DNA of 64,000 bases, from NCBI RefSeq assembly GCF_003628125.1, contig NZ_RBZU01000003.1, positions 1 through 64,000 of the forward strand, given 5' to 3'. The stretch comes from Pararobbsia silviterrae. GTDB taxonomy: Bacteria > Pseudomonadota > Gammaproteobacteria > Burkholderiales > Burkholderiaceae. Of this stretch, positions 24,619-33,345 are shown piece after piece. Below the pieces are notes generated by a model. The model worked only from the letters and a program-made list of their open reading frames with translations. It ran no database searches and had not been told where the DNA came from. Every line of letters begins with the position of its first letter. The first letter of the stretch is position 1. Both the position numbers and the translations under genes were made by a program.

Positions 24619-24924
24619 TCAGATCCGCTTGTTTGTCGTGCGGAAGGCCGCGTATTCGGGGCCCTTCAGGATCTTCGCCACATACGGCCAGTGATCCTTG
24701 TTCATGAAATCCCAGCCATAGCGCGTCTTGATGTCGAGCAGCACGACGGTCGGCACAGTCATCGTGCGCCGCATGTCGGGCGTGCGGCCCATCGTGTTCT
24801 CTTGCACGCGCGCCTCGTGCGCATGCTTGAGCACGGCCTCCACGTCCTGCTGATAGCTGAGGATGACTTTGCCGTCTTCCTCGTGATACCGCGTGCTCAT
24901 GCCGTCCGGGCTGTTCGGATTCAT
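24619..24924 (-). CDS. Phage protein of unknown function
   Basis: 101 residues with motif GWDFMNKDHWPYVAKIL near the C-terminus and a His/Glu-rich first half. Sits between capsid-decoration and Ig-like genes. Resembles small conserved podovirus proteins whose function I do not know. Confidence 0.6.
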   Translation of the reverse strand: MNPNSPDGMSTRYHEEDGKVILSYQQDVEAVLKHAHEARVQENTMGRTPDMRRTMTVPTVVLLDIKTRYGWDFMNKDHWPYVAKILKGPEYAAFRTTNKRI

Positions 24925-24936
24925 CGCGCGCTCCGA

Positions 24937-25236
24937 TCAGTGAGTCACTTCAATGACGTTCAGCGTGCCCGTCGACGTCCCGTCCTGAATCACGGCGATC
25001 TTCTCGCCGGGAGCCACGCGGACGAGTTGCGGGTTGTCGGTCGCCTTTACCAGCATGTCCGTCGTGAGAGCCGTCGGCGTGACGCCCACCGCAACGTGAC
25101 AATTTCCCGTCGCCGAGATCTGCACCGCCTGAACGTTGTCAGCGAACGCCGTTGATGCCACCGATGCGCTGCCGAGCGTGAGGTTTTGCCCTTTTCCGGC
25201 CAGCGGTCGCCAGGGGCTCTGTGTTTGCCATCCCAT
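24937..25236 (-). CDS. Small capsid/decoration-type protein
   Basis: 99 residues, all beta: ASTAFADNVQAVQISATGN, CHVAVG, VRVAPGEKIAVIQDG, LNVIEVTH. The pattern is common for small phage head proteins. Sits just after the major capsid gene beyond a terminator. No family named. Confidence 0.6.
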   Translation of the reverse strand: MGWQTQSPWRPLAGKGQNLTLGSASVASTAFADNVQAVQISATGNCHVAVGVTPTALTTDMLVKATDNPQLVRVAPGEKIAVIQDGTSTGTLNVIEVTH

Positions 25237-25252
25237 TTCGGACGCTCCAATG

Positions 25253-25279
25253 AAAAGGGGCGCCCCGAAGGACGCCCCT
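25253..25279 (-). terminator. Terminator after the major capsid gene
   Basis: Ten-bp stem AGGGGCGTCC/GGGCGCCCCT with a TTCG tetraloop, then TTTT on the minus strand. It should reduce transcription of tail genes relative to capsid. Confidence 0.85.
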
Positions 25280-25301
25280 GGTTCAGGCAGGAACTACGCG
25301 A

Positions 25302-26282
25302 TCAGCCGTTCGTGTCGAAGATCGCGCCGTGCGCATGCTCGTTGCCCATTTCGAGCGTGTACTCAGTGATCAGCATCTTCTGATCGCTGTCACCGGTCTT
25401 CGCGAGCGGAACCGTTTGGAACGGACGCAGATAGGCCACACGCACGTAGTCCGGGTTGATGAAGAACATGTCGCCCGAGTGCGCGAGGAAGATATCGGGG
25501 ATGATCTTCACATCGCCGAAGTCCGATTCGTACACATCGACCGCGGTGTGCAGGGTCTTGTCCTCGACTTCCGTGAAACGCGTACCCGGACCGCTGAACG
25601 CCGAGATGTTCTGCTTGTTCACCGACGACACGAGCGCGTATTCCGGGCACTCACCCGACGAATTGAACACCTTCTGAAGCACTTGCTTGACCATGGCCTC
25701 GGTCACGGCAACGGTGGTGCCGTTGTACGTCCGCGTGCTCGTTCCATCGGTCCAGCCATTCGCGTTCAGCGTCGGATTTGCGCCCGAGGGCGAGCCGCCC
25801 GTTTGGAACACGGTGTTCGTGTACAGCCACGCCGGCAGACCTGCGGACGTGCGGGCCGTCGTGGACGAACCAGCGCTGCGACCCTGGTTGTACGTCAAGA
25901 TGCCCTCCATGTCGCGCTTCAGTTCCTTCGACTTCTTCAGGAGCTGATAGCCCATCTTGTTCGTGCCGCCGGCCGCAATAACCGCTTGCGACGTGCCCGA
26001 AATCTGGACGGTCTTGTTGGATATCTGCGTGTTGTTGCCCATCCGCGCCGTCGGCGTCAGCGTCTGGCTCGTCGGATTATCACCTTCGACTGCGGCGTTC
26101 GCGAGGTTCTGCGCGGCCAGAGCGTCCGTGTTCCATTCGTGATACGTCTGGTCGGCTTTCGTCCGCTTCGCCATGTTCAGAAGCGGCGTCTTGTAGGGAT
26201 CCACGTTGTAGATCGCGTTGATCATGTCTTCACGGATGTTCTTCTGCGTGAAGGTCTGGAAGGTCCCGGTTGGAACGGTCAT
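25302..26282 (-). CDS. Major capsid protein, SU10/DUF5309-like
   Basis: 326 residues. Start TFQTFTQKNIREDMINAIYNVDPYKTPL, read in two parts, followed by Asn/Thr-rich loops and KNQNISAFSG-like later motifs, resembles the SU10-type (DUF5309) HK97-fold capsid proteins. Preceded by a scaffold-like gene and followed by a terminator, the classical head cassette. Forms the procapsid shell. Confidence 0.82.
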   Translation of the reverse strand: MTVPTGTFQTFTQKNIREDMINAIYNVDPYKTPLLNMAKRTKADQTYHEWNTDALAAQNLANAAVEGDNPTSQTLTPTARMGNNTQISNKTVQISGTSQAVIAAGGTNKMGYQLLKKSKELKRDMEGILTYNQGRSAGSSTTARTSAGLPAWLYTNTVFQTGGSPSGANPTLNANGWTDGTSTRTYNGTTVAVTEAMVKQVLQKVFNSSGECPEYALVSSVNKQNISAFSGPGTRFTEVEDKTLHTAVDVYESDFGDVKIIPDIFLAHSGDMFFINPDYVRVAYLRPFQTVPLAKTGDSDQKMLITEYTLEMGNEHAHGAIFDTNG

Positions 26283-26297
26283 GATGCTCTCCAGTAA

Positions 26298-27377
26298 TCA
26301 GCCGAAGGTATCGAACAGCGCCGTCTGCGCATCGATATCTCGGGGATTGCGATTGAATCGCTCGACCGCCTGTGCGCGCCGAGCCTCTTGGGGATTGACG
26401 TCCGTCCGAGATCCCGGTTTCGCCACAACGGGCGCTTGCCGGACCTGCTTCAGTGCCTGGGGAGCATTCGCTTGGAGGGCCTGATATCGCGCCGCGTCAT
26501 GCAGAATCAGCATGTAACGGTGGTCGAAAATCTGGCTGAGCTCGGCGTCTTTGAACCCAAGGCCGCGGGCGTACTGCGTCATCTGATCTTTGTCTTTCGC
26601 GAACGCGGCCCGGTCGCGCCACTCGGGGCGCAGACCAAGCATGCGTTCGTTCTCAGCGGCGATCGACTGTTGGAGCGTCGTCTGCTGATGTTGCTGCGCG
26701 AGGGCTTGCTGTTGCTGCAACTGCGCAAGGTGGTTCTGGATCTGCCCTTGGCGCTGCTGAAAGTCGCTCTGCATCGCGGCGAACTCGGCCGGATTCTCGA
26801 CACGCAGACGCCCCCAATCGACCTTCTGATAGTCGTGGTTGAGCATCTGCAACGCGAGATTGCCGAGGTTCTGGTTATGCGTGAATTGCTGCTGGAACGC
26901 CGTGCGAAATGCTTGTCGCTCTTGCTCGAACGCCGCGCGCTGGTTCGAGAGCTCGATGCTCTTGTTGTTGACGTGGCCTTCGAGCTGATAGCTCTTGAGC
27001 ACTTGTTCGAGCGGCACTTGCGTCTCGACGCCATCGATCTTCGTGGTGACGTGGAGCTTCATCACGGACGTCGGATCGACCTTGAGCGATGTCAGCAGCG
27101 CATCAAGGCTTTCGTACGTCGGCGCTTCGGCACCCTGCTCGGTTTGCGCGGTCGGGTCATCGCCTTGACCATGCTGAGTCGTGGCGTCGTCTTGCTGGCC
27201 CGTTTGCGCGGTCTGATCGGCATTGGACGAGGCAGACTGATCCGCACCTTGCGATTCCTTCGGCGGCTCCCCGCTGGGCTCGAACGCCCCAGCGTTATAG
27301 AAGCTTTCGAATTGCGATTCGGTGCTGTCCATCAGTCCCGCGGCGCCCGTTTGGGTGGTCGCTTGCGTGCCGTCCAT
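26298..27377 (-). CDS. Scaffold-like protein
   Basis: 359 residues. Acidic, Gln/Thr/Asp-rich N-terminal third (about 1-95), then a helical, Gln-rich coiled region (150-290) with LAQLQQQQALAQQHQQ, and a C-terminal basic Arg/Asn segment (AVERFNRNPRDID). That layout and its place directly upstream of the capsid gene fit a capsid scaffold. The ATG has GAGGTGAG upstream. No protease motif seen. Confidence 0.75.
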   Translation of the reverse strand: MDGTQATTQTGAAGLMDSTESQFESFYNAGAFEPSGEPPKESQGADQSASSNADQTAQTGQQDDATTQHGQGDDPTAQTEQGAEAPTYESLDALLTSLKVDPTSVMKLHVTTKIDGVETQVPLEQVLKSYQLEGHVNNKSIELSNQRAAFEQERQAFRTAFQQQFTHNQNLGNLALQMLNHDYQKVDWGRLRVENPAEFAAMQSDFQQRQGQIQNHLAQLQQQQALAQQHQQTTLQQSIAAENERMLGLRPEWRDRAAFAKDKDQMTQYARGLGFKDAELSQIFDHRYMLILHDAARYQALQANAPQALKQVRQAPVVAKPGSRTDVNPQEARRAQAVERFNRNPRDIDAQTALFDTFG

Positions 27378-27391
27378 TTGCTCACCTCAAT

Positions 27392-27418
27392 AAAAAAGGG
27401 CCCACCGAAGTGAGCCCT
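27392..27418 (-). terminator. Terminator before the scaffold/capsid pair
   Basis: Stem AGGGCTCAC/GTGGGCCCT with a TTCG loop, then six T on the minus strand. Same build as the terminator after the capsid gene, so scaffold and capsid are bracketed. Confidence 0.88.
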
Positions 27419-27683
27419 ATGTGAAAATCATTTCAATCGATCAAAAGGAAGCGCCATGCATCCCTTTTCTCACCAACCCATGCTGAGTTCGGTATTCGGC
27501 GTAAGCCCTGAACTCAGCCCGTTCTTTCGTGCCAACACTCAACACTTTTTCCGCAAGGGAAGTTCGGCAACTCGACGTCGCTGGTCTGGCCGGAACAAAG
27601 CAGCAATGCGTGGCAAACGACACGTGACCGTTGATCTTCAGAGCGCCGCGCGGCGAACCGTTGAACAGTGGGACGCTTCATAG
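27419..27683. other. Gap between portal block and scaffold
   Basis: 265 bases. Minus-strand frames here (for example one with LAEKVLSVGTKERAEFRAYAEYR split over two frames) look like they could be a decayed small gene, but no intact gene is convincing. A promoter for scaffold and capsid may lie here. Confidence 0.35.
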
Positions 27684-27965
27684 TCAGCCGAAAACTCTGA
27701 ACCGCTTCTTGCGTTCTTCTTCCTGCGCGACCTGGAACTGCGCGATCTCGCCGGTTTGCTTGATCTGCTCGATGTACTTCTCCAGCGCGTCCCAGCACTG
27801 CAGCGCCGTAATCAGCCGCGTGTGCATGACCTGATCCGACAGCGGAACGGCGCGCATCTGCGCCTCGATGCCTTCGAGCACATGCTTGCGGGCAGCCTGA
27901 AAGACTGCCGAATCGAGCACCTGGGCAGCTTCACCGCCGCGTGCGATGTCTTCGTCAAGCCCCAT
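27684..27965 (-). CDS. Small helical phage protein after the portal gene
   Basis: 93 residues, helical and charged, with HTRLITALQCWDALEKYIEQ in the middle and basic end ERKKRFRVFG. Overlaps the portal stop by 11 bases. Small conserved proteins in this slot of portal/SU10-capsid clusters have no known function. Confidence 0.6.
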   Translation of the reverse strand: MGLDEDIARGGEAAQVLDSAVFQAARKHVLEGIEAQMRAVPLSDQVMHTRLITALQCWDALEKYIEQIKQTGEIAQFQVAQEEERKKRFRVFG

Positions 27966-30174
27966 TGCGGACCTCGCTCACGTCTTGATTCATCATCGCG
28001 CCTGCGTTGGCGCCCGGATCCTGACGCAACTGCGCGGCGAGCACCTGGGCGAAGGCCTTGATGAGCGTCTGCATCTCTTGCGACTGCATTTGCGCCATCT
28101 GGATATCGCGATCTGCCCCTCCCTGACGCGCCGAGTGCAGGATTTCCGCTTGGGCCTGAAGTCGGGCCGACTGTTCACTCGCTTGCGCTTGCACGAGTTG
28201 TGATTGCAGTCGCGCGTTCTCGGTTGCCTGCTGGCCCTGCGTCTGCATCTTCGTCGTCTGAGCGTCGAGCTGCGCGCGCTGCATTGCGCCCTGCTCTTTG
28301 ATCTGCGCGACCTGGACCTGCGGATTCGGCTGCGGCTTGTGCTGCTGCATGTACTGCTGATACTCGGGCGAATCCGGGTCCATCGCGAACTCGGTCGCGT
28401 TCTCGTAGCCCAGCAGATGCGTGATATGGCGGAACGTGGCATAGGCCTGCTTCGGGCCGACGAGACCGAATTGCGCGAGTTCCTTCTGAGCCTGTCCGAG
28501 CAGCATGGCGTTCGAGCGTGCTTCCTCGCGCGTGCCGGAACCGAGCCCGACATTGATGACGAGCTCAGTGCGCTCGCGCCATTCGGCCGGGTTGACGTTG
28601 CGCCATTGCTTGTTCGTCAGCATGAATTGCATCTGCTGATCCTGATGCCGGCGCAGCAGGTTGTGGATCTTCTGGAACACGTCCTTGACGCCCTCAGCGA
28701 GCAAGCGCGCGACAAGCTGGACCTTCTTCGCCGCGGCCGACATCGAGGCCAGTTGACCGCCCTTCGTGACGTCCTGCAGCGCATCCGCATCGACGCCCAT
28801 CGTGTCCTTGCCGATACCTGTGCGCATCTCACGCTGCAGGTCGCAGTATTCGAGCGCCGGCAGGATCTGCTGCATCAGGTTCGACGGCATGCTCAGCGGC
28901 AGGATCGAATTGCCTGGTGCGCCGGTCGTGCGGATGATGCCGCCCGGCCGTGACGTCAGCAGATCGCCCATATTGACGTTCTTCCAATCCACAGCGAGCC
29001 GCTGATTGTTCGAGACGTACAGGTTGTCCAGCGCCTGACGGAACAGCGTCGTCTTGATGACTTGCAGGTCGTACAGCAGGTCGTAGTAGCTGATGCCGAC
29101 GTGCCGGTGCGGCATACGGATCGGCGAGCAGTACGAATACGACACTTCCTCGCACTCATCGTTGTCGAGGATCTTGTCGCCGCCCACCATCACGCGGCGC
29201 AGCTCGGCAATCCCGTCGCCGTCGAAGTCCACGCGGATGAACACCGTGCGCAGACTGATCAATTGGCTTGCGGGATCGCTCGGATTTTCCTCGGACAGCT
29301 CGTCAGTGACCTCGTTGCGAGCGAGCGCGATCAGATCCAGCCAATCCGGCTGCGCGATCTCGATCCGGTTGACGGTATCGGCGTCGAAACCCATCTCGAT
29401 CAGATCCGATCTGCTCTTCTTGCACTCGTGCTCGGTGAACGGCGATTCGTCGAGGCCGTGACGAGCCTGCGGCGACACGCGCATTTCCTCGGGCGGTACG
29501 CATTCAACCTTGACCTCGCCGACCTGGCGAGTACGGCGAATCTTGATGTCAAACGTCGAGGTCTGCTGCGCGCCCATGGGCCCAACGATCAACTCGTCCT
29601 TCTCGTCCTGCTCCAGCACCTCGATATCGTCGTCGGTCTGCATCAGCATCGCGAGCTCGATTTCGGTGAGGCCCGTGTACGACTCGACCGCCGTCTTGCG
29701 CTTCTTGAGCCAGTAGCTGTTGACGTAGCCGTTGCGCAGCAGCAGCGCGTCCTTCAGGAAGTCGTGCAGGATGATGAAGCCCGGATTCTTCTTCATGAAG
29801 ACCCAGTTGACGACCTCGGTTTCGAGCTCGGCCTGATCTTCATCGCCCGGTGCTTCAGGGTCGAACACGACGGGCTTCCCAGAGCCGACGAAGATCTCCA
29901 TCAGCGTCGGCATGATCCATTCGACCGTATCGCGCAGCTCAGGCAGCACGACTTGCGAGCGGTCCTCGATCTCGTTGCCGAGCGGCCGGCCGAAATACGC
30001 GTTGAGCGCGTTGTATCGGTCGAGTTCGAGCGTCGTCATGTTCTGCGCCGCCGGCTTGATGTTGCCGCCGACGGACGGCCCGACCGACACCGATGAGCCA
30101 AGCGCGGACTTCTCGTAGTTGCCGATGAGCGCCAGCAACTCGGAATCGCTCATGCGCTTCGAGTCTTCAGCCAT
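27955..30174 (-). CDS. Portal protein
   Basis: 739 residues. Features of large podovirus portals: NYEKSALGSS start, DRSQVVLPELRDTVEWIMP, conserved HVGISYYDLLYDLQVIKT, NLYVSNNQRLAVD, GQLASMSAAAKKVQLVARL, and a long Gln-rich helical C-terminal barrel (about 610-700). It forms the dodecameric DNA gate at the capsid vertex, docking the terminase. Coupled to the small coiled-coil gene upstream by overlap. Confidence 0.92.
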   Translation of the reverse strand: MAEDSKRMSDSELLALIGNYEKSALGSSVSVGPSVGGNIKPAAQNMTTLELDRYNALNAYFGRPLGNEIEDRSQVVLPELRDTVEWIMPTLMEIFVGSGKPVVFDPEAPGDEDQAELETEVVNWVFMKKNPGFIILHDFLKDALLLRNGYVNSYWLKKRKTAVESYTGLTEIELAMLMQTDDDIEVLEQDEKDELIVGPMGAQQTSTFDIKIRRTRQVGEVKVECVPPEEMRVSPQARHGLDESPFTEHECKKSRSDLIEMGFDADTVNRIEIAQPDWLDLIALARNEVTDELSEENPSDPASQLISLRTVFIRVDFDGDGIAELRRVMVGGDKILDNDECEEVSYSYCSPIRMPHRHVGISYYDLLYDLQVIKTTLFRQALDNLYVSNNQRLAVDWKNVNMGDLLTSRPGGIIRTTGAPGNSILPLSMPSNLMQQILPALEYCDLQREMRTGIGKDTMGVDADALQDVTKGGQLASMSAAAKKVQLVARLLAEGVKDVFQKIHNLLRRHQDQQMQFMLTNKQWRNVNPAEWRERTELVINVGLGSGTREEARSNAMLLGQAQKELAQFGLVGPKQAYATFRHITHLLGYENATEFAMDPDSPEYQQYMQQHKPQPNPQVQVAQIKEQGAMQRAQLDAQTTKMQTQGQQATENARLQSQLVQAQASEQSARLQAQAEILHSARQGGADRDIQMAQMQSQEMQTLIKAFAQVLAAQLRQDPGANAGAMMNQDVSEVRNGA

Positions 30175-30352
30175 TCGCGGGCACCTTCTTGGCGGTTTGC
30201 GGAGTCTTCGCGCCCTCGATCTTTTCTAGACGCAGTTCGATGGCGGCCATGAGGCTCAGCATTTCGAAACGGCTGAACCCTTCGAGGCGCGACTCCAATT
30301 CGGCCACGCGCTGCTCCAGCCGATCGACCTGCGCCTGCAATGCGATGCTCAT
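30167..30352 (-). CDS. Small coiled-coil protein between terminase and portal
   Basis: 61 residues with clear heptads (ALQAQVDRLEQRVAELESRL) and a basic C-terminus. Overlaps both neighbours. Role unknown; could bridge portal and terminase or be a minor virion part. Confidence 0.6.
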   Translation of the reverse strand: MSIALQAQVDRLEQRVAELESRLEGFSRFEMLSLMAAIELRLEKIEGAKTPQTAKKVPANG

Positions 30353-31842
30353 ACGACCCCCGATTTCGAGTACTTCAGATCGCCGCCCCAGTCGGAGCGA
30401 TCACGCAATCCGACCTGCTTCTGCCCCCACTGGCGCAGTGCGTCTGCGGCGTTCGAATGCTTGTCGTGCTTCGGATAGTCCTTCCAGCAGCCGCCCTTCT
30501 CGTCCCATTCCTTCGAGTACTTCTCAAGGTGCTCGATCCCTTCCTTGCAGTGCTCGATGTCGATGAATGCGGACGACAGCGCCATGCGGGTCTGCTTGAT
30601 GCCGACGGTCACGTCGTCGATGCGCGGCACGATCTCCGTGTCCCGCACACCGAGGTCGTTCAGCATCTGCTCGACGCTGCGATTGTGGAATCCCGTCTGC
30701 AGCCGCTTGTGCGTCGCATCGTGCGGCAGGTAGTGCTTCCCGAAGTTGTAGCCGGTGTCGCGCAGGACCTGAACGAAATGGTCGAGCGTGCGGCCGTTGG
30801 CCTCGTAGAAGCGCAGGAAGCGGTCTTCAGGGCCCACGATCTGGTGAAACCAAATCGCCGTGGTGTCGTTCGCGCCCAAGTCCCAAAACGTGTTGACGGG
30901 TACCGAGCGCTCATATGGCACGTTGCACAGGCGCCGATCGCGGCGCATCGTATCGAACTGCTCGCGATACCAAGCGCCTTCGTTCGATGCTTCAAACGCC
31001 TCGTCGGCCGTGCTCGGATACTCGCGCTTCATGTCCTCTTTCAGAACGGTGCGCGTCGCCACGTACCAGGCGCGCTTGCGGTCCGACAGCGGCGCCCCCG
31101 TCTTGCGTTCGATCTCGTCGAAGTACTTTGTGTCGAGCGGCGAGAGAACGACAGAGCCGGGCTGAGCCTCATACTCGTCGCGGCGCCACCACGGGAAGAA
31201 GTGAAACCGTTCCTCGATCGCAAGATGATGCTGGCCGACACGCTTGCGGGCACGCTCAACCATCTCGTAGAACGGCCCTTCGCGGCCCTCTGCGGTCGAT
31301 TCGACGAACAGGAATCCGTCTTGCGCGACGGCCGGGATTGCGCCAGTCACGATTTCGCGCGCCTTCTCCGGATGCTTCGCGCAGATCTTGCCGAATTCGG
31401 ACACGTGCAGGTATTGCAGCGTGCCCGAGCGCATCGACGTCCCCACCCGCACGCTTGAATTGTTCGACAGCAGCAGCTCGCTCGTGCTGTCCTGCTTCGG
31501 CGCGCGCTCGGCGCGGATGCCGTCAGGCAGGCGGTCGTATGCGAACTTGATCTTGTCGCGGAAGATCGTCGTGACGTTCTCCAGCGAGTCAGCGATGACA
31601 CCGGCGCGCACGTTCGAATTGAACACGCACGCATCGAGGAAGATGAGCTGAATCAGCGTCGAGAACCCGAGCTGCCGCGCCTTCAGGATCACATTGCGAT
31701 AGTGCAGCGCTTCGAGGAACTCGGCCTGCTCTGTGTTGGGCGCGAACTTGACGACCTCGCCGCGCTTGTCCGTGATCCAGTACAGGTTGTGCAGACGCCA
31801 GACGGGATCTTTCCACTGATCCACGTTTAGCCGAGCGTTCAT
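30349..31842 (-). CDS. terL: Terminase large subunit
   Basis: 497 residues. ATPase domain: variant Walker A KARQLGFST (about 53-61) after NVIL; Walker B/C region TLQYLHVSEFGKI; nuclease domain with FWDLGANDTTAIWF (catalytic Asp) and the final DKHSNAADALRQ motif. It packages DNA into proheads. Adjacent one base from the small subunit. Family clear; headful versus cos packaging cannot be judged here. Confidence 0.95.
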   Translation of the reverse strand: MNARLNVDQWKDPVWRLHNLYWITDKRGEVVKFAPNTEQAEFLEALHYRNVILKARQLGFSTLIQLIFLDACVFNSNVRAGVIADSLENVTTIFRDKIKFAYDRLPDGIRAERAPKQDSTSELLLSNNSSVRVGTSMRSGTLQYLHVSEFGKICAKHPEKAREIVTGAIPAVAQDGFLFVESTAEGREGPFYEMVERARKRVGQHHLAIEERFHFFPWWRRDEYEAQPGSVVLSPLDTKYFDEIERKTGAPLSDRKRAWYVATRTVLKEDMKREYPSTADEAFEASNEGAWYREQFDTMRRDRRLCNVPYERSVPVNTFWDLGANDTTAIWFHQIVGPEDRFLRFYEANGRTLDHFVQVLRDTGYNFGKHYLPHDATHKRLQTGFHNRSVEQMLNDLGVRDTEIVPRIDDVTVGIKQTRMALSSAFIDIEHCKEGIEHLEKYSKEWDEKGGCWKDYPKHDKHSNAADALRQWGQKQVGLRDRSDWGGDLKYSKSGVV

Positions 31843-32220
31843 TTACGCTGCATCCTTGGGTTTGAGTGCGCTGCCTTCGACCTGCGAGAGCAGCAATTGA
31901 ATCGGGTCAACGCCGACCTTGCCGCTGTGGTCGATCTCGTGACGATCGCGCCATGCGTGCTTCTGACGGTTCTTGAGCCAGAAGATGCACGCCGTCGTAT
32001 CGCCGCCGAGCGCCCGGTCGTAGAGCGATCGAGCGACCAGCGAATCAGCACGCGCCTTGCCGTGCTCCAGCGCTTCAGCGAACGACGGGTGATCGCGCTT
32101 CCAGTTGCGCAGCGTGCGATCGGTCACGCCCAGGAAGCGCGCGATGTCCTCGTCCTTCGCCCCGAGCAGGCAATAGTTCTTGCCCAACTCGTCGTATTCC
32201 GTCTTGTATCGGTCCGCCAT
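31843..32220 (-). CDS. Terminase small subunit
   Basis: 125 residues. N-terminal helix-turn-helix: KDEDIARFLGVTDRTLRNW, then a helical oligomerisation region (YDRALGGDTTACIFWLKNR) typical of small terminases in this family. Recognises the packaging start and feeds the large subunit next door. Confidence 0.9.
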   Translation of the reverse strand: MADRYKTEYDELGKNYCLLGAKDEDIARFLGVTDRTLRNWKRDHPSFAEALEHGKARADSLVARSLYDRALGGDTTACIFWLKNRQKHAWRDRHEIDHSGKVGVDPIQLLLSQVEGSALKPKDAA

Positions 32221-32253
32221 CTTTAGCCGCGCCCTTTCGGGTAGCGCTCCAAG

Positions 32254-32346
32254 TCAGCACTTCAACGCATGCCCGGCGAGTGCCATCGCTGTCACGATCA
32301 CCGCGAGGATCAGCACGCTGATCGTCCAGCCGAGCGCCTTCCACAT
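32254..32346 (-). CDS. 30-residue membrane peptide
   Basis: ATG at 32346 starts one base after the upstream stop. The peptide is a single membrane helix (LGWTISVLILAVIVTAMALA). No strong ribosome site, so it would rely on coupling. Too short for a family call. Confidence 0.35.
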   Translation of the reverse strand: MWKALGWTISVLILAVIVTAMALAGHALKC

Positions 32347-32347
32347 C

Positions 32348-32614
32348 TCAATCGCGGCCGAGCCGCTCGAACTCGTCGTGCGACGCCGGGTGACTGGCTT
32401 CCTTGTCGCGGCCCTTGTCGAGCACTCGATCGGCCTTGGCGTCGATCTTCGACTTCGTGCCCTTCGACATGCGGCCTTCATCGACAGCCTGCGATGCGCG
32501 CGCCTTGGCGTTCGCGGCGTGGCTCTTGTCGGGCATCGGATAGGCTTTCTTTCCCGGTAGCCCGAATTCGGATTTCGGCATCGACTTGCGCGCGGCCGTC
32601 GTGAGCTTCGCCAT
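32348..32614 (-). CDS. Small conserved basic protein
   Basis: 88 residues from the ATG at 32614 (GGAG seven bases upstream). MAKLTTAARKSMPKSEFGLP, then KSHAANAKARASQAVDEGRM. The same start and KSHAxNAKARASQ motif occur in many small proteins of phages and proteobacteria; function unknown. Located between a terminator and the terminases. Confidence 0.7.
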   Translation of the reverse strand: MAKLTTAARKSMPKSEFGLPGKKAYPMPDKSHAANAKARASQAVDEGRMSKGTKSKIDAKADRVLDKGRDKEASHPASHDEFERLGRD

Positions 32615-32624
32615 GTGCTGGCTC

Positions 32625-32663
32625 CAAAAAAGAAGCCCCGACCGCTGCGAGACCGGTCGGGGC
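32625..32663 (-). terminator. Terminator downstream of tRNA-like element
   Basis: Stem GCCCCGACCG/CGGTCGGGGC followed on the minus strand by TTCTTTTTT. Lies between the tRNA-like sequence and the small conserved gene. Confidence 0.85.
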
Positions 32664-32697
32664 ACCTGAAACTCACCTTTCGGCGAGAGGAGACATC

Positions 32698-32773
32698 TGG
32701 TAGCGGGGCGCGGAATCGAACCGCGTTCTGGCGGGGTATGAACCCGTCTGTCTACCGGTGGCTTACACCCGCT
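32698..32773 (-). tRNA. tRNA-Met(CAT)-like element with abnormal D-arm
   Basis: Exactly 76 bases including an encoded CCA. Acceptor AGCGGGT/CCCCGCT pairs at six of seven positions; anticodon loop TTCATAC gives CAT; T-stem CGCGG/CCGCG with TTCGATT loop is perfect; G18, G19 and A21 are in place. However D-stem positions 10-13 and 22-25 do not pair and U8 is G. It is either a degenerate phage tRNA or a tRNA mimic. It sits between two terminators on the same strand. Confidence 0.55.
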
Positions 32774-32780
32774 GCAAACG

Positions 32781-32811
32781 AAAAAGCCCGCGGCATTTCT
32801 GCGCGCGGGCT
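32781..32811 (-). terminator. Terminator upstream of tRNA-like element
   Basis: Stem AGCCCGCG/CGCGGGCT, then TTTTTCG on the minus strand. Follows the putative late-regulator gene, in the place of a tR'-type terminator that a Q-like protein would override. Confidence 0.8.
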
Positions 32812-32853
32812 CGATTGGCTCGGAGTGAAGTTGGCCCAGACCTTCAGGCCAAT

Positions 32854-33345
32854 TCACTCGGACGATGCCGGATTCAGTAATCTGCGCGGATTATAGGCAC
32901 GATTCTTGGCGTTTACAACATTTCTCTGAAGCCGGTCCCATATCGCGTCGTGGGCATGGTAGAGCGCGAAATCGAACACGTGCTCATTGCCGCGCCCCTG
33001 CTTGAGCTTCAGCCGGCGGCAAATGAATGAGGCGGGAGCGCTCCAGACGTAGTGCATCTGAAGGACGTCTTTGTCGAGAGCCATGAGCGCCTGCCAAGCG
33101 ACGTTGACGAGGCCGGCGTCGGCGTGGTCGACCGGCCCTCTATCGTCGGTGCGGTCGCGATACAGCACACCCGGATAGCGATAGTTCCCCTCGGCGCTCC
33201 CGGCTTGAGCTCCGGACCATCCGGACCTTTGAGCCCGGGCCCAGTTCTCAAGGCGCCCTTCGAGCTCGCGCAAATCCATCGTTCGGATCTCAGGCATGAC
33301 AAACCCCGTGAGTGTGGTCGGCGGTGAGTATTCGATCTGTCTCAT
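32854..33345 (-). CDS. Possible late-gene regulator in Q position
   Basis: 163 residues from the ATG at 33345, which overlaps the upstream stop (ATGA). Motifs: DLRELEGRLENWARAQRSG, VDHADAGLVNVAWQAL and a helix-turn-helix-like end AHDAIWDRLQRNV. It is the last early gene before a terminator and the terminases, exactly where lambdoid Q antiterminators lie. Similar phage proteins are annotated as antitermination or sigma-like regulators. Function inferred mostly from position. Confidence 0.5.
   Translation of the reverse strand: MRQIEYSPPTTLTGFVMPEIRTMDLRELEGRLENWARAQRSGWSGAQAGSAEGNYRYPGVLYRDRTDDRGPVDHADAGLVNVAWQALMALDKDVLQMHYVWSAPASFICRRLKLKQGRGNEHVFDFALYHAHDAIWDRLQRNVVNAKNRAYNPRRLLNPASSE

Noticed and set aside
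27441-27683. Small minus- or plus-strand genes in the gap between portal block and scaffold
   Set aside because: Both strands have short open frames, but protein-like segments are split over two frames; at best a decayed gene.
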